A DNA stretch of 64,000 bases from Muricoccus nepalensis (GCF_006438825.1 NZ_RCZP01000005.1:162497-226496), one strand, 5' to 3'. Positions 54,191-63,156 are shown, counted from the stretch's first letter. Notes: generated from the sequence alone by a model not told the origin. Made by a program: numbers and translations.

Positions 54191-54335
54191 GCGCTTCCTC
54201 CGGGCCCCAGGACCCTGCCCCAGTGCAGGGGCGATGCGGATTTGGCCGGTTCGAGCAACGCCGGCAAAGGAAGGCTAGTGAGCGATTGCTGATGCTGTAA
54301 AATGATGATTGCGGATGGATCCATAAGGGTGGGGC
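54191..54335. promoter_or_regulatory. Divergent promoter region, sulfatase operon and LysR-FGE
   Basis: The 145-base gap has an AT-richer core at about 54281-54316 (TGCTGATGCTGTAAAATGATG) with a repeated GATTGC on both sides. LysR proteins typically bind such intergenic regions and control the opposite gene while repressing their own. A precise T-N11-A box cannot be fixed by eye. Confidence 0.45.
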
Positions 54336-55316
54336 ATGGGAAGCCAACCGGAACACGGGCCCCGTTTGCCGGAGGTGGACCGGCTTCGCGCCGCCCTCGC
54401 GGTGCGGGACGCGGGCGGGGTCACGGCAGCGGCGGATCGGCTGGGGCTCACCCAGCCCGCCGTGAGCCGGCTTGTGTCCGTCCTGGAGGTAGAGCTGGGC
54501 TTCGCGGTCTTCGCGCGGGAGCGCCGGCGCCTGGTGCTCACCGATCGCGGCCGCATCTACCTGGCCGAGGCGGAAGCCTCGCTCGGCGGCCTGCAGCGCC
54601 TCGCCGTCCTCGGGCGCGAGCTTCGGCTGGGCGGGCGCGGCATCGTCCGCACCGCCGCGGTTTCGGTCATCGCCCACGGCGTCCTGCCGCGGGCGGTGGC
54701 GGCCCTGCTCCGCTCGGAGCCCGACGCCGCCGTCGAGATCAGCGAGGTCGAGCGGGACGAGCAGGTGCAGGGACTGCTCGCGGCGCGCTACGACCTCGGG
54801 CTCCTGGCCCTGCCGCTCGGCGCCTCGGGCCTGCAGGTGGACGTGCTGGCCGACGCGGAAGCCGTCTGCTTCCTGCCGGAAGGACACCGCTTGGCGAAGC
54901 GCCGCGCGCTCACGCCGGCCGACCTAGCGGGGGAGAGGTTCATCGCGCACCAGGCCGGCAAGCTCATGCGCCAGCGCGTGGACGACGCCTTCGCGCAGCT
55001 GGGCCTGGAGCGGCGCGTGGTGACGACCACGAACAGCACGGCCCTGGCGGCGGCCCTGGTCGCGGCCGGCGTGGGGCTTGCCATCGCGCACGGCCTGCCC
55101 CGGGCCTCGTTGCCGGCCGGGGTCGTCACACGCCCCTTCAAGCCGCGCCTCGGCTTCGGCTACGCGGCCGCGACCCGAACGGAGGAGCGCCGAGGGGAGC
55201 TGGTCGAGGCGCTCCTGCGGCATGTCCGCGACGCCATGGCGGAGGAGGACGCGGGCGCGGTCGGCCCGGCGAGACCTTCCCTCGCGGCCCGTTCCGCTGG
55301 CAAGGATGGGCCATGA
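54336..55316 (+). CDS. LysR-family transcriptional regulator
   Basis: A 326-residue LysR protein: HTH at about 24-47 (GGVTAAADRLGLTQPAVSRL), then the substrate-binding domain with LVAAGVGLAIAHGLPRASL, typical of the inducer-binding half. The first 15 residues are a short extension before LPEVDRLRAALAV. It overlaps the FGE start by four bases and faces the sulfatase operon, so it probably induces sulfatase expression under a sulfated inducer or sulfate limitation. Confidence 0.93.
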   Translation: MGSQPEHGPRLPEVDRLRAALAVRDAGGVTAAADRLGLTQPAVSRLVSVLEVELGFAVFARERRRLVLTDRGRIYLAEAEASLGGLQRLAVLGRELRLGGRGIVRTAAVSVIAHGVLPRAVAALLRSEPDAAVEISEVERDEQVQGLLAARYDLGLLALPLGASGLQVDVLADAEAVCFLPEGHRLAKRRALTPADLAGERFIAHQAGKLMRQRVDDAFAQLGLERRVVTTTNSTALAAALVAAGVGLAIAHGLPRASLPAGVVTRPFKPRLGFGYAAATRTEERRGELVEALLRHVRDAMAEEDAGAVGPARPSLAARSAGKDGP

Positions 55317-56254
55317 GCCCCGCCGCGACCGCCTCCTGCTGCGCCCCGAACCATCCGCGGGAGACCGCCGGCCCCAATCGGCCCGCGGCGCCGGGCGGCG
55401 GCTGGGACGAGGCGACGGTCCTCTCCATCCCCGGCGGTCCCATCACGGTCGGAACGGACCGGCCGGAGTTGGCCATGGACGGGGAGGGCCCGGCCCGTCG
55501 CGTGGTGCTCGCTCCGTTCCGCACCGACGCGCACGCGGTGACCAACCGTCGCTTCGCGGCCTTCGCGGCCGCCACCGGCTACCGGACGGACGCGGAGCGC
55601 TTCGGATGGTCCTACGTGTTCCACCTCTTCCTGCCGCCGGGCGCGCGACACGAGGCGCCGGAGGGCGCGCCCTGGTGGCGCAAGGTGGAGGGCGCCGCCT
55701 GGGCCTGCCCCGAGGGGCCGGGCTCCTCGGTGGAGGACCGCCGGGACCACCCGGTGGTCCACGTCTCCTGGAACGACGCCGTCGCCTTCGCGGCCTGGGC
55801 GGGCGGGCGCCTGCCGAGCGAGGCGGAGTGGGAATGCGCCGCCAAGGGCGGGAACGATGCGGCCCGCTTCCCTTGGGGTGACACGGAGCCGGATGACGCC
55901 GCGACCACCCCCTGCAACATCTGGCAGGGCCGGTTTCCTCAACAGAACACCGGGTTGGACGGCTTTACCGGCACGGCGCCCGTGGACAGCTTCGCCCCGA
56001 ACGGCTTCGGCCTGTTCAACGCCTGCGGCAATGTCTGGGAATGGTGCGCGGATCCCTTCCGCGTCCGCTCGCTCTCGCGTCACGCCAAGGCGCGGAACAC
56101 GGCGGCCCAGGCGGAACGCGAGCGCGTGATGAAGGGCGGCTCCTACCTGTGCCACCGCAGCTACTGCTATCGCTACCGCATCGCCGCGCGCTCCGGCCGC
56201 TCCCCCGACACCTCCGCCGGCCATACGGGATTCCGCCTCGCCTACAACGGCTGA
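55313..56254 (+). CDS. Formylglycine-generating enzyme (FGE/SUMF1)
   Basis: A 313-residue FGE with IPGGPITVGTDRPE, LPSEAEWECAAKGG, GNVWEWCADPF and the catalytic GGSYLCHRSYCYRYR (C280 and C285), the canonical pair. It differs from the FGE at 25208 ([11 protein letters not shown]) and has an N-terminal extension with CCAPNHP. ATG at 55313 overlaps the LysR stop, so regulator and maturase are co-expressed. It is encoded next to but divergent from the two CxPAR-type sulfatases it presumably activates. Confidence 0.93.
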   Translation: MSPAATASCCAPNHPRETAGPNRPAAPGGGWDEATVLSIPGGPITVGTDRPELAMDGEGPARRVVLAPFRTDAHAVTNRRFAAFAAATGYRTDAERFGWSYVFHLFLPPGARHEAPEGAPWWRKVEGAAWACPEGPGSSVEDRRDHPVVHVSWNDAVAFAAWAGGRLPSEAEWECAAKGGNDAARFPWGDTEPDDAATTPCNIWQGRFPQQNTGLDGFTGTAPVDSFAPNGFGLFNACGNVWEWCADPFRVRSLSRHAKARNTAAQAERERVMKGGSYLCHRSYCYRYRIAARSGRSPDTSAGHTGFRLAYNG

Positions 56255-56335
56255 GCGCCTGATCGCTTCTGCGTCGGCCCTTGGGTCAGCAAGCATCAAG
56301 CGGAACCCTGACGACGCCGCGGGAAGCGCGCCGGA

Positions 56336-57241
56336 TCAAGGGCGCTGGGCGCCCCGCACGTTCGTGTAGATGGCGAAGAGGGTGTGCGAGGCGCAGAGAA
56401 AGAGACGCGCCCGGTTGCGACCGCCGAAGGCAAGGTTCGAGACGGTGAAGGGCACCTTGATGCGCCCGAGGAGGTTGCCGTCGGGCGCGATGCAGTGCAC
56501 GCCGTCGGCCGCGCTGCTCCAGACGTTGCCGCTCTCGTCGCAGCGCAGGCCATCCGCGAAGCCGGGCGACACCGCGTGGAACACGCCTCCACCGGCGAGC
56601 GACTGGCCGTCGCCGGCCACGTCGAAGACCCGGATGTGGCGGGGCGGGTCGGGCGCGAATTGCGGGCCGCTCTCCGAGACGTAGAGGCGCTTCTCGTCCG
56701 GGGAGAAGCACAGGCCGTTGGGCCCCGCGAAATCCGCCGCCATGATCCGCAGCGCGCCGCTCCGGGGATCAAGCCGGTAGAGGGCGGGCGGCAGCTCGGA
56801 GGCCTGCTTGCCTCCCTCGTAGTCGGTGTTGATGCCGTAGGGCGGGTCGGTGAACCAGATGCCGCCGTCGGAATGGCAGACGATGTCGTTCGGCGAGTTC
56901 AGCCGCTTGCCCTCGTAGCGTTCGGCGAGGACGGTGAAGCTGCCGTCCAGCTCCGTGCGCGTGACGCAGCGGTCGCGGTGGGAGCAGCTGAGTAGGCGGC
57001 CCTGCCGGTCGCGGGTGTGGCCGTTGGCGAAGCCGGAGGGATGGCGGAAGGTCGACAGGCCGCCGCTCTCGGTCCAGCGGAGCACCCGGTCGTTCGGCAG
57101 GTCGCTGACGAGGAGGCAGTCCGCGTCGGCGAACCAGACGGGCCCTTCGAGCCAGGCGAAGCCCTCCCCCAGCTTCACCAGCGGCGCGTTGGGCAGCACG
57201 TAGCCGAGGAAGCGCGGGTCGTGCACCTCGAAGCCGTCCAT
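56336..57241 (-). CDS. SMP-30/gluconolactonase-family lactonase
   Basis: A 301-residue beta-propeller lactonase with EGPVWFADADCLLVSDLPND, ANGHTRDRQGRL, RLNSPNDIVCHSDGGIWFTD and GPNGLCFSPDEKRLY. It is the second member of this family in the window; blocks align with the lactonase at 3453. The start ATG at 57239-57241 lies two bases after the cupin stop, so the two are coupled. A lactonase, cupin and nearby GMC oxidoreductase are what an oxidative aldose route would need. Confidence 0.9.
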   Translation of the reverse strand: MDGFEVHDPRFLGYVLPNAPLVKLGEGFAWLEGPVWFADADCLLVSDLPNDRVLRWTESGGLSTFRHPSGFANGHTRDRQGRLLSCSHRDRCVTRTELDGSFTVLAERYEGKRLNSPNDIVCHSDGGIWFTDPPYGINTDYEGGKQASELPPALYRLDPRSGALRIMAADFAGPNGLCFSPDEKRLYVSESGPQFAPDPPRHIRVFDVAGDGQSLAGGGVFHAVSPGFADGLRCDESGNVWSSAADGVHCIAPDGNLLGRIKVPFTVSNLAFGGRNRARLFLCASHTLFAIYTNVRGAQRP

Positions 57242-57243
57242 CC

Positions 57244-57693
57244 TCAAGCCTTGTGGCAGGGGCGGAGGACCGGCGGGATGTGGAGCTGGACGGTCATCAG
57301 CACCGCCGGCTGGTCGCCCACCGTCCCGGAACGGTGCCCCTTCCGCCCGTCCACGCTGCGGCAGCCCTGGTCCTCGCCGAAGGAGAACTCGCCCGCGCCC
57401 TGCTCGACGCGCGTGCCGTCCATGCTCTCGATCCACCAGCGGCCGGAAAGCACCACGATCCATTGGGGGGCGGGGTTCTCGTGCCACTCGCCCACCCAGC
57501 CCACCGGCTGCACGGTGACGACGACCGTCGATTCGCAACGCTCGTGGCGGTTGTTCCACTGCGGCGCCGCGTCCCCCACGCCCTTCAGCTCGAACGCGGT
57601 CAGCGCGCACTGGCGCTGATGGCTGACACCCTCCGCATCCCGCCAGAGGTGCCAGTAGGGAACAGTGGGGCTAGGGCCCGTTTGGTCCGACAT
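57244..57693 (-). CDS. Cupin-domain protein
   Basis: A 149-residue single-domain cupin. Motif 1 is GEWHENPAPQWIVVLSGRWW, with a histidine and glutamate as metal ligands; motif 2 lies in GEFSFGEDQGCRSVDGRKGHRS with a final histidine. Such proteins are isomerases, dioxygenases or sensors. The start ATG at 57691-57693 follows an inter-gene gap shared with the divergent DoxX gene. Expressed with the lactonase, it may be a sugar isomerase or a small regulatory protein. Confidence 0.75.
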   Translation of the reverse strand: MSDQTGPSPTVPYWHLWRDAEGVSHQRQCALTAFELKGVGDAAPQWNNRHERCESTVVVTVQPVGWVGEWHENPAPQWIVVLSGRWWIESMDGTRVEQGAGEFSFGEDQGCRSVDGRKGHRSGTVGDQPAVLMTVQLHIPPVLRPCHKA

Positions 57694-57801
57694 GCCGAAC
57701 TCCCCCGCGTCTCCCGCGGCATGCCCTAAAACCTTCGGCCGCCACCCTTGTTCCATGCCAGGAGCCTCGGCACGGCTTTCATTCGCGTGAGGAGCTTCAG
57801 C

Positions 57802-58281
57802 ATGGCCTCGCTGCTCAACGACTACGCGCCCCTGCTCCTGCGGATCATGCTGGTGGTGCTGTTTCCCTTCAGCGCGCTGGACAAGATCGTGAACTGGCCG
57901 TCGGCGATGAAGCAGGCTGGATCGACCGTCCTGGCTCCCCTCATGCTGGTGGCGGCCATCATCGTGGAGATCGTCGCGCCCGCCTGCATCGTGCTCGGCT
58001 GGCACGACCGGCTCGCGGCCTTCGTGCTCGCCGGCTTCTGCGTCGTCACGGCCCTGCTCTACCATCCATTCTGGCGCTACCCGGATTTCTGGCGCTTCCA
58101 GGAAGGGGAAGGCCTCCAGCACTTCTGGGAGTTCCTGAAGAACTTCGGCCTGGTCGGCGGGCTGGGCCTCGTCGTCCTGGCGCCGCGCACCTTGCCCGCG
58201 ACGGAGGTGCTTCGGGACCCCCTGGCCTCGACCTACGTCGTCGGTCCCAAGGCCGGTGAGGTCGCCCCCTCCCCGCCCTGA
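57802..58281 (+). CDS. DoxX-family membrane protein
   Basis: A 159-residue inner-membrane protein with four hydrophobic segments, beginning APLLLRIMLVVLFPFSALDK, then LMLVAAIIVEIVAPACIVLG, AAFVLAGFCVVTALLYHPF and GLVGGLGLVVLA. This is the DoxX/DoxD layout, linked to quinone-dependent or sulfur-oxidising redox systems. ATG at 57802 follows GTGAGGAGC; an upstream ATG at 57748 adds a basic tail. Its last 49 bases overlap the convergent VOC gene. Confidence 0.85.
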   Translation: MASLLNDYAPLLLRIMLVVLFPFSALDKIVNWPSAMKQAGSTVLAPLMLVAAIIVEIVAPACIVLGWHDRLAAFVLAGFCVVTALLYHPFWRYPDFWRFQEGEGLQHFWEFLKNFGLVGGLGLVVLAPRTLPATEVLRDPLASTYVVGPKAGEVAPSPP

Positions 58282-59204
58282 TCCACGAGCAGGAGCCGAT
58301 GGCCGTCCGGGTCGCGAAGCGCGAGGGCCCGGCGACCGCCGCCGAGGGCGGTCCCGTGGGGCAGGCCGCGCACAGCGACGGTCACCCATTCCGTGGCGAC
58401 GCCATTGGCGGGCAGCCGCGCGGCCCGGCGGCTGGGGGGCCGGTAATCCAGCAGCTCCAAGCCCGGCCCATCGGGATTGTCCGGACGGAGGGAGGAGATC
58501 CGCAGGTCGGGATGCTCAAGCCCGTCCAGCCGCTCCTGGGCCGGCCCGCTGTTCCTGGAGCGGCCGACGACGAGGAAACCGAGGCGCCGGTAGAAGGCCA
58601 GGCTGCGGGCGGTCGAGCCGGTCACAAGGCCGGTGTGGTCGATGCCCAGGAAGGGGCTCTGGCCCGGGCGATCCTGCCAAACCCCTCGCCCCTGCCCCGG
58701 CGGGAAATGGATCAGCTCCAGCGGATGCCCGTCCGGATCGCGGAACTTGAAGGCCGTCACCGACCCGTTCGACGGCGGCAGGCGCTGCAGCCCGCCGGTC
58801 GAAATGGCCCGGGCCGCCCGGGAGGAGAGAACCTCGAAGGCCTCCCCCATGTCGCGCACCACGACCGCGAGGTGCTGGAACCACGGGTCGTCGCTCCGCC
58901 CCTTCGCGGGGTAGGGCGCCGGCGGCTGGCGGAAGCGCAGGAGCGCGAGCCGCTCCGCGCCGAGCTGCAGGACGACCTCCTCCCCCTCGGCCGCCGCGAT
59001 GCCGAGGAGCCGCGCGACCCGCGTGTCCGCGGGGCCTCGTCCGACGCGACGGAAGCCAAGGGCGTCGCGGTAGAAGGCCTCGGCGCGGTCGAGATCCGCC
59101 ACCACGCGGTTGAACCGAAGCACCCGCCGAACGCGGGCAGCGGGACGGGCCCGCCACGCCGCCCTGCCGAGGAGGCCTGCGAGAAGAAGGAGGTCCAGCC
59201 GCAT
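58233..59204 (-). CDS. Two-domain VOC (glyoxalase/dioxygenase-fold) protein with N-terminal anchor
   Basis: A 323-residue protein. A hydrophobic leader MRLDLLLLAGLLGRAAWRARP precedes a first VOC domain (about 28-165: RFNRVVADLDRAEAFYRDAL, FKFRDPDGHPLELIHF) and a second (about 185-310: GIDHTGLVTGSTARSLAFYRR, LRDPDGHRLLLVD). Metal-ligand glutamate/histidine positions are partly conserved. Localisation to the membrane or periplasm is unusual for VOC proteins. The start lies 3 bases after the GMC stop, in one minus-strand unit with it. The 3' end overlaps the DoxX gene by 49 bases, an atypically large antisense overlap. Function unknown. Confidence 0.75.
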   Translation of the reverse strand: MRLDLLLLAGLLGRAAWRARPAARVRRVLRFNRVVADLDRAEAFYRDALGFRRVGRGPADTRVARLLGIAAAEGEEVVLQLGAERLALLRFRQPPAPYPAKGRSDDPWFQHLAVVVRDMGEAFEVLSSRAARAISTGGLQRLPPSNGSVTAFKFRDPDGHPLELIHFPPGQGRGVWQDRPGQSPFLGIDHTGLVTGSTARSLAFYRRLGFLVVGRSRNSGPAQERLDGLEHPDLRISSLRPDNPDGPGLELLDYRPPSRRAARLPANGVATEWVTVAVRGLPHGTALGGGRRALALRDPDGHRLLLVDQGGEGATSPALGPTT

Positions 59205-59206
59205 GC

Positions 59207-60781
59207 TCAGGCGCCCAGCCTCTCCTTGATGCGGTCCGCGACGCGGAGGGCGTTGGCAATGATCGTGAGGGTCGGGTTCACCGCGCCGATGGAGGGAAAG
59301 AACCCCGCATCGGCCACGTAGAGGTTGTCCAGCTCGTGCGCCTTGCAGTCGAGGTCGAGCACGGAGGTGGCGGGGTCCGTCCCGAAGCGGAGCGTGCCGG
59401 CCTGGTGTGCCGTACCGCCGATCGGGATCTTCCTGCCGAGGTAGAGGCCGCGGTCGAACAGCACCGGCAGGGCGCCGATGAACCCCGTCATGTCCTGCAG
59501 CTTCGCGCGGAGCCGACGGGCCGCCTCCATGTTGTTCTCGGTCAGGTCCAACACCACCCGGTCGCCGTCGTAGAAGACGCGGTTTTCCGGGCGCGGCAGG
59601 TCCTCGCTCTGCAACCAGAAGTCGATGGAGTGCTCCGCCATCTTCTCGAGCGGCCAGTCCGGCATCAGGTGCATGAGGGGCTGCAGCGGCGCCTCTCCCC
59701 GGATCTGCTCGCTGTGCGACGTCGCGCACATCTGGATCAGGCCGAGGGGATACTCCCAGTCCGGAGCCCCGAAGTAGTAGTCGCTGATGCCGAGGGTCTT
59801 CTGGAACACCGTGCGATTGCTCTCCCGCATCAGCGCCATGACCACGGACATGTTGTGCCGCATGTAGTTGCGCCCGACCTGGTCGGACCCGTTGGCGAGG
59901 CCGCGCGGGTGCGCCTCGCTCGCCGATCGAAGCAGAAGCAGCGCGGAGCTGAGGGCGCCGCAGGCCACGACCACGATGTCGGCAGAGTATACCTCCGGGC
60001 GGTTGCCTCGCGTCACATGGACGTGCCGGATGCTGCGCCCGCCGGCATCCGTCTCCAGCCGCGTCACGAGGGCGCCGGTCAGCAGGGTGAAGTTCGGGTG
60101 GGCGGCGCGCGCCGGGTCGACGCAGATGACCTGCGCGTCGGCCTTGGCGTTGATTGCGCAGGGGAAGCCGTCGAACGCATCGCAACGGATGCAGGGGCTG
60201 TAGGTCGTCGCGCTGCCGTCCGGGTTCTGGTCGAGCTTGATGCCGAGCGGTAGATGGAAGGGATGGAGCCCCTGGCCCGTCAGGCGGTCGCTGAGCTCCT
60301 GGATGCGAGGCTCGTGAAGGATCGGGGGATAGGCGTAGGGCGAGCTGGACCAGGGCTCGTTGGGATCCTCGCCGCGCAGGCCGTGCACGTGGTAGAGAGC
60401 CTCAGCCTCGGTATAGTAGGGCTCGAAGGCGTCGTATCCTAGCGGCCAGGCCGGCGACACACCGTCCTTGTGCTGCATCTCTCCAAAATCCCGCTCCCTC
60501 ATGCGGATGAGCGTGGAGCCGTAGACCTTGGAGTTCCCGCCGACGAAGTAGTGCAGTCCAGGATGGAACTCGGAGCCATCGGCGCCGTACCAGGTTTCCG
60601 TCGCCTGGTAGATCCCGTCGACGAAGACCGCCTTGGAATCCCAGTTTGTGCGCGAGCGTGGGAGGTAGTCCCCGCGCTCGAGCAGGAGGATGCGCTTGCC
60701 CGTCGGAGCCAGGCGGTGCGCCAGGGAAGCCCCCCCCGGACCGCTGCCGATAACGATGAGATCGTAATGGCTGTCCGACAT
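59207..60781 (-). CDS. GMC-family FAD oxidoreductase
   Basis: A 524-residue flavoprotein. The FAD loop GSGPGGASLAHRLAP is at 12-26; SKVYGSTLIRMRERDFGEM, VVVACGALSSALLLLRSA and the C-terminal LYVADAGFFPSIGAVNPTLT with catalytic-region H in IGGTAHQAGT mark the GMC family. A cysteine-rich insertion PCIRCDAFDGFPCAINAKAD at about 196-215 resembles those of membrane-associated sugar and alcohol dehydrogenases. The start ATG at 60779-60781 has only a weak ribosome site. With the nearby lactonase it could oxidise a sugar hydroxyl. Confidence 0.9.
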   Translation of the reverse strand: MSDSHYDLIVIGSGPGGASLAHRLAPTGKRILLLERGDYLPRSRTNWDSKAVFVDGIYQATETWYGADGSEFHPGLHYFVGGNSKVYGSTLIRMRERDFGEMQHKDGVSPAWPLGYDAFEPYYTEAEALYHVHGLRGEDPNEPWSSSPYAYPPILHEPRIQELSDRLTGQGLHPFHLPLGIKLDQNPDGSATTYSPCIRCDAFDGFPCAINAKADAQVICVDPARAAHPNFTLLTGALVTRLETDAGGRSIRHVHVTRGNRPEVYSADIVVVACGALSSALLLLRSASEAHPRGLANGSDQVGRNYMRHNMSVVMALMRESNRTVFQKTLGISDYYFGAPDWEYPLGLIQMCATSHSEQIRGEAPLQPLMHLMPDWPLEKMAEHSIDFWLQSEDLPRPENRVFYDGDRVVLDLTENNMEAARRLRAKLQDMTGFIGALPVLFDRGLYLGRKIPIGGTAHQAGTLRFGTDPATSVLDLDCKAHELDNLYVADAGFFPSIGAVNPTLTIIANALRVADRIKERLGA

Positions 60782-61176
60782 GCAATCCTGCCCTCTCGCA
60801 GCAGCCCTGTTCAGGCCGCCTCGTCCGACCCCAGCGCTGAAAACTCCTCAAAAGGACTGATGGCGGCGGTTCGGCTCATCAAGATTGCCGCGAGCGCACC
60901 GTTGCGAGCGGCAGCCAGGGGCGGGCAGCCGGCCACTGGCCGACTGGTCCGACGCAAATGGCCGCGTGAAGCGCCTCGCCATCCAGGTTGGAACAGAAAT
61001 CGCACTGACGTCCGCTCGTCCGCCGGGCAGCCTAAGACCCTGTCCTCAGAACCTGAGCCAACGGCAGCACACATGGCCTGCCGTTCCGCCCACGGTGCTT
61101 CAAGGCGAGCCGGCCAACCACGTTCCAGCGCATCGATCCTGTCCCGGCTCTTCCGGCGGCTGCGCGGGCCCGCCTC
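60782..61176. other. Gap with no recognised gene
   Basis: The 395 bases between the GMC start and the MFS stop hold only short broken frames without family features. It must contain the GMC promoter and the end of the MFS transcript. Base composition is slightly lower in GC than the genes beside it. Confidence 0.45.
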
Positions 61177-62400
61177 TCATGTCAGTTCCGCGCCTCGCCG
61201 CTCGGGAATCAGGAGCCACAGCGCCACGATGTCGAGGACATAGAGCGCCGCGAGCGCGGCGATGGCCGTCTCGAAGCCGTGCACCCCTGCGATGGCCGCG
61301 ACCACGACGGGCCCGAAGCCGCCCACCGCGCGCCCGACGTTGAAGAGCACGTTCTGCGCCGTCGCCCGCACGGCCGTGGGATAGAGTTCGCTGATGAGCG
61401 CGCCGTAGCCGCCCAGCATGCCGTTGACGAAGAAGCCCATGACCGCGCCGCCGATCAGGAGCGCCGTCGCACCGGTAAGCTGCGAGTACAGGACGACCAT
61501 CACCGCCGCCCCCACCATGTAACCAAGGAAGGTAGGGCGCCGGCCCAGGCGATCCGCGATCTGCCCGAAAGCGTAGATCCCGGCAGCCATTCCAATGATG
61601 GTCACCGACGTCCACACCGCTGATTGGGTGAGCCCGTAGCCGAACCGGCTGCTAAGATAGTTCGGCAGCCAGATCATCACCCCGTAGTAGCCGAAGTTCT
61701 GGACCGAACAGAGAATGATGAGACCGAGGCTGGTCTTCGTCGTCTCCGTATCCTTCACGAGAAGACGAAGCGGGAAGCTCTCCCGAACCGCCCTGGCGTT
61801 GCGCGCGGTGAACAGTTCCGGTTCATGCAGCGTGCTCCGGATGAACCAGGCCGCCAGCGCGGGCAGGATGCCGATGGCGAACATGCCGCGCCAACCAATG
61901 ACCGGCAGCAGCAACGGTGTCACGATGGCTGCCAGCAACACGCCGGCTTGCCAGCCGAGGCCGACATAGGAGGACGCGCGAGCACGCTTCTCCTTCGGCC
62001 AGGCCTCCGCGACCAACGCCATCCCGATGCCGAACTCGCCGCCCAGGCCGAGACCGGCGATGGTGCGATAGGCCAGCAGGTCCCAGTAGCCCTGGGCCAG
62101 CGCGCAGAGCCCGGTGAAAACCGCGAAGAGCACGATAGTCCAGGTCAGCACCCGAACCCGCCCCAGACGGTCGGAGAGCATGCCGAAGAGCAGGCCCCCC
62201 AGCACTGCGCCAACCAGCGTGCCGGTGACCAGCGACGCCGCCTCGGGCTGGCCGAGCTGCAGGTCGCTCGCGATATTGCGGAGCATAAAGCCCAGGATGA
62301 GTAAGTCGAACCCGTCCATCGCATAGCCGACGGCTGAGCCCCAGAGCGCCTTGCGTGCCTCCGGTGTGGCTGGTGCGTCCACGCGCGTTCCCCGTTTCAT
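61177..62400 (-). CDS. MFS transporter, aromatic/organic-acid or sugar-acid:H+ symporter type
   Basis: A 407-residue permease with about twelve hydrophobic segments. Features of the AAHS/SHS-like MFS group are visible: GYAMDGFDLLILGFML at the N terminus, motif A-type LFGMLSDRLGRVR, GLGLGGEFGIGMALVAEAWP and FGQIADRLGRRPTFLG in the second half. These carriers import aromatic acids, sialic acid or dicarboxylates. ATG at 62398-62400 is chosen over an upstream extension that reads through a lower-GC, non-conserved stretch. It is the only secondary transporter in the window and offers an alternative route to the Bug receptors. Confidence 0.9.
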   Translation of the reverse strand: MKRGTRVDAPATPEARKALWGSAVGYAMDGFDLLILGFMLRNIASDLQLGQPEAASLVTGTLVGAVLGGLLFGMLSDRLGRVRVLTWTIVLFAVFTGLCALAQGYWDLLAYRTIAGLGLGGEFGIGMALVAEAWPKEKRARASSYVGLGWQAGVLLAAIVTPLLLPVIGWRGMFAIGILPALAAWFIRSTLHEPELFTARNARAVRESFPLRLLVKDTETTKTSLGLIILCSVQNFGYYGVMIWLPNYLSSRFGYGLTQSAVWTSVTIIGMAAGIYAFGQIADRLGRRPTFLGYMVGAAVMVVLYSQLTGATALLIGGAVMGFFVNGMLGGYGALISELYPTAVRATAQNVLFNVGRAVGGFGPVVVAAIAGVHGFETAIAALAALYVLDIVALWLLIPERRGAELT

Positions 62401-62881
62401 CGTTCCGTTCGCGGTGCTCCTATCAGGGTGGCTCCCCAGCCCGCAACCACGTCGCGACGGCGGTTGCTCCTCCCACATTATCTCGGCTTCTTGGAGGCCG
62501 CTGGAAAGACCTGCCTGCACGTGCTTCTCCACCTCACTTGCTAGCCCGACGCGCGCAAGCTGATACAAGCTTACTTAACCGTGAGATCAAGAAACCTATT
62601 TCAATTACTTCGATGTTTCTTGGGCAGCCGAAAATTGGATGGCGATTGAGCTGCAAGCGTGATTACCGCTTGTACCACTTCGAGGCCCGTGTCTGCGGCA
62701 CAAACGGTCGCCAAGACACGTCACGGCGGCGCGCTGCATGAAGCGCGAGGTGGCCACGCACCGATCAGCACCCGTCTATGGACTTTCTCTCGGACGCGCT
62801 GCTCGACGGCATCGGTGACGTGCACGCGTAGAAGCGGCTCGGCGGTTATGTGAACCGGCGGCTATTTTGAGGAGGCTGAGG
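62401..62881. other. Lower-GC gap with IS fragments
   Basis: The 481 bases include an AT-rich segment at about 62560-62640 likely to hold the MFS promoter, an IS3 OrfB scrap listed separately, and TTTTGAGGAGGCTGAGG at about 62866-62882, the ribosome site of the OrfA remnant. No intact gene is present. Confidence 0.5.
62751..62831 (+). pseudogene. IS3-family OrfB scrap
   Basis: Twenty-six codons read RWPRTDQHPSMDFLSDALLD then GIGDVHA and a stop. MDFLSDAL is the motif around the first catalytic aspartate of IS3 OrfB integrases. Only this piece is present, and it lies upstream of, not downstream from, the OrfA remnant, so two different insertions are represented. Confidence 0.55.
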
Positions 62882-63156
62882 ATGGGTCGGAAGAGGGCGT
62901 ACACGCCCGAGGAGTTCGTCGCCAAGCTGTGGCAGGTCGAAGTGCTGACGGGCCCGGGCAAGCCGGTAGCAGAGGCAGTGCGGGCAACCGGGAGACTGAC
63001 CAGACCTACTACCGCTGGCGCGCTGAGTTCGGTGGCCTGAGGCTAGACCAAGTCAGGCGTATGAGGGAGTTGAAGCGGGAGAACGCGCGTTTGCGGAAAG
63101 CGATGTTGGACCTGACCTTAGACAAGGTGATCTTGAAAGAGGCGATCTCGGGAAAA
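62882..63156 (+). pseudogene. Frameshifted IS3-family OrfA
   Basis: MGRKRAYTPEEFVAKLWQVE opens the HTH domain of an IS3 (IS407-like) OrfA, but after VAEAVRATG the frame shifts; the continuing frame reads TYYRWRAEFGGLRLDQVRR, then RELKRENARLRKAM and LDLTLDKVILKEA, the leucine-zipper end of OrfA. The lesion lies at about 62990-63005. No OrfB follows. It is an inactivated element. Confidence 0.8.

Noticed and set aside
61177..62568. Longer start for the MFS gene at 62568
   Set aside because: The added 56 residues are not hydrophobic or conserved and read through a lower-GC stretch; the ATG at 62398-62400 precedes the first membrane segment.
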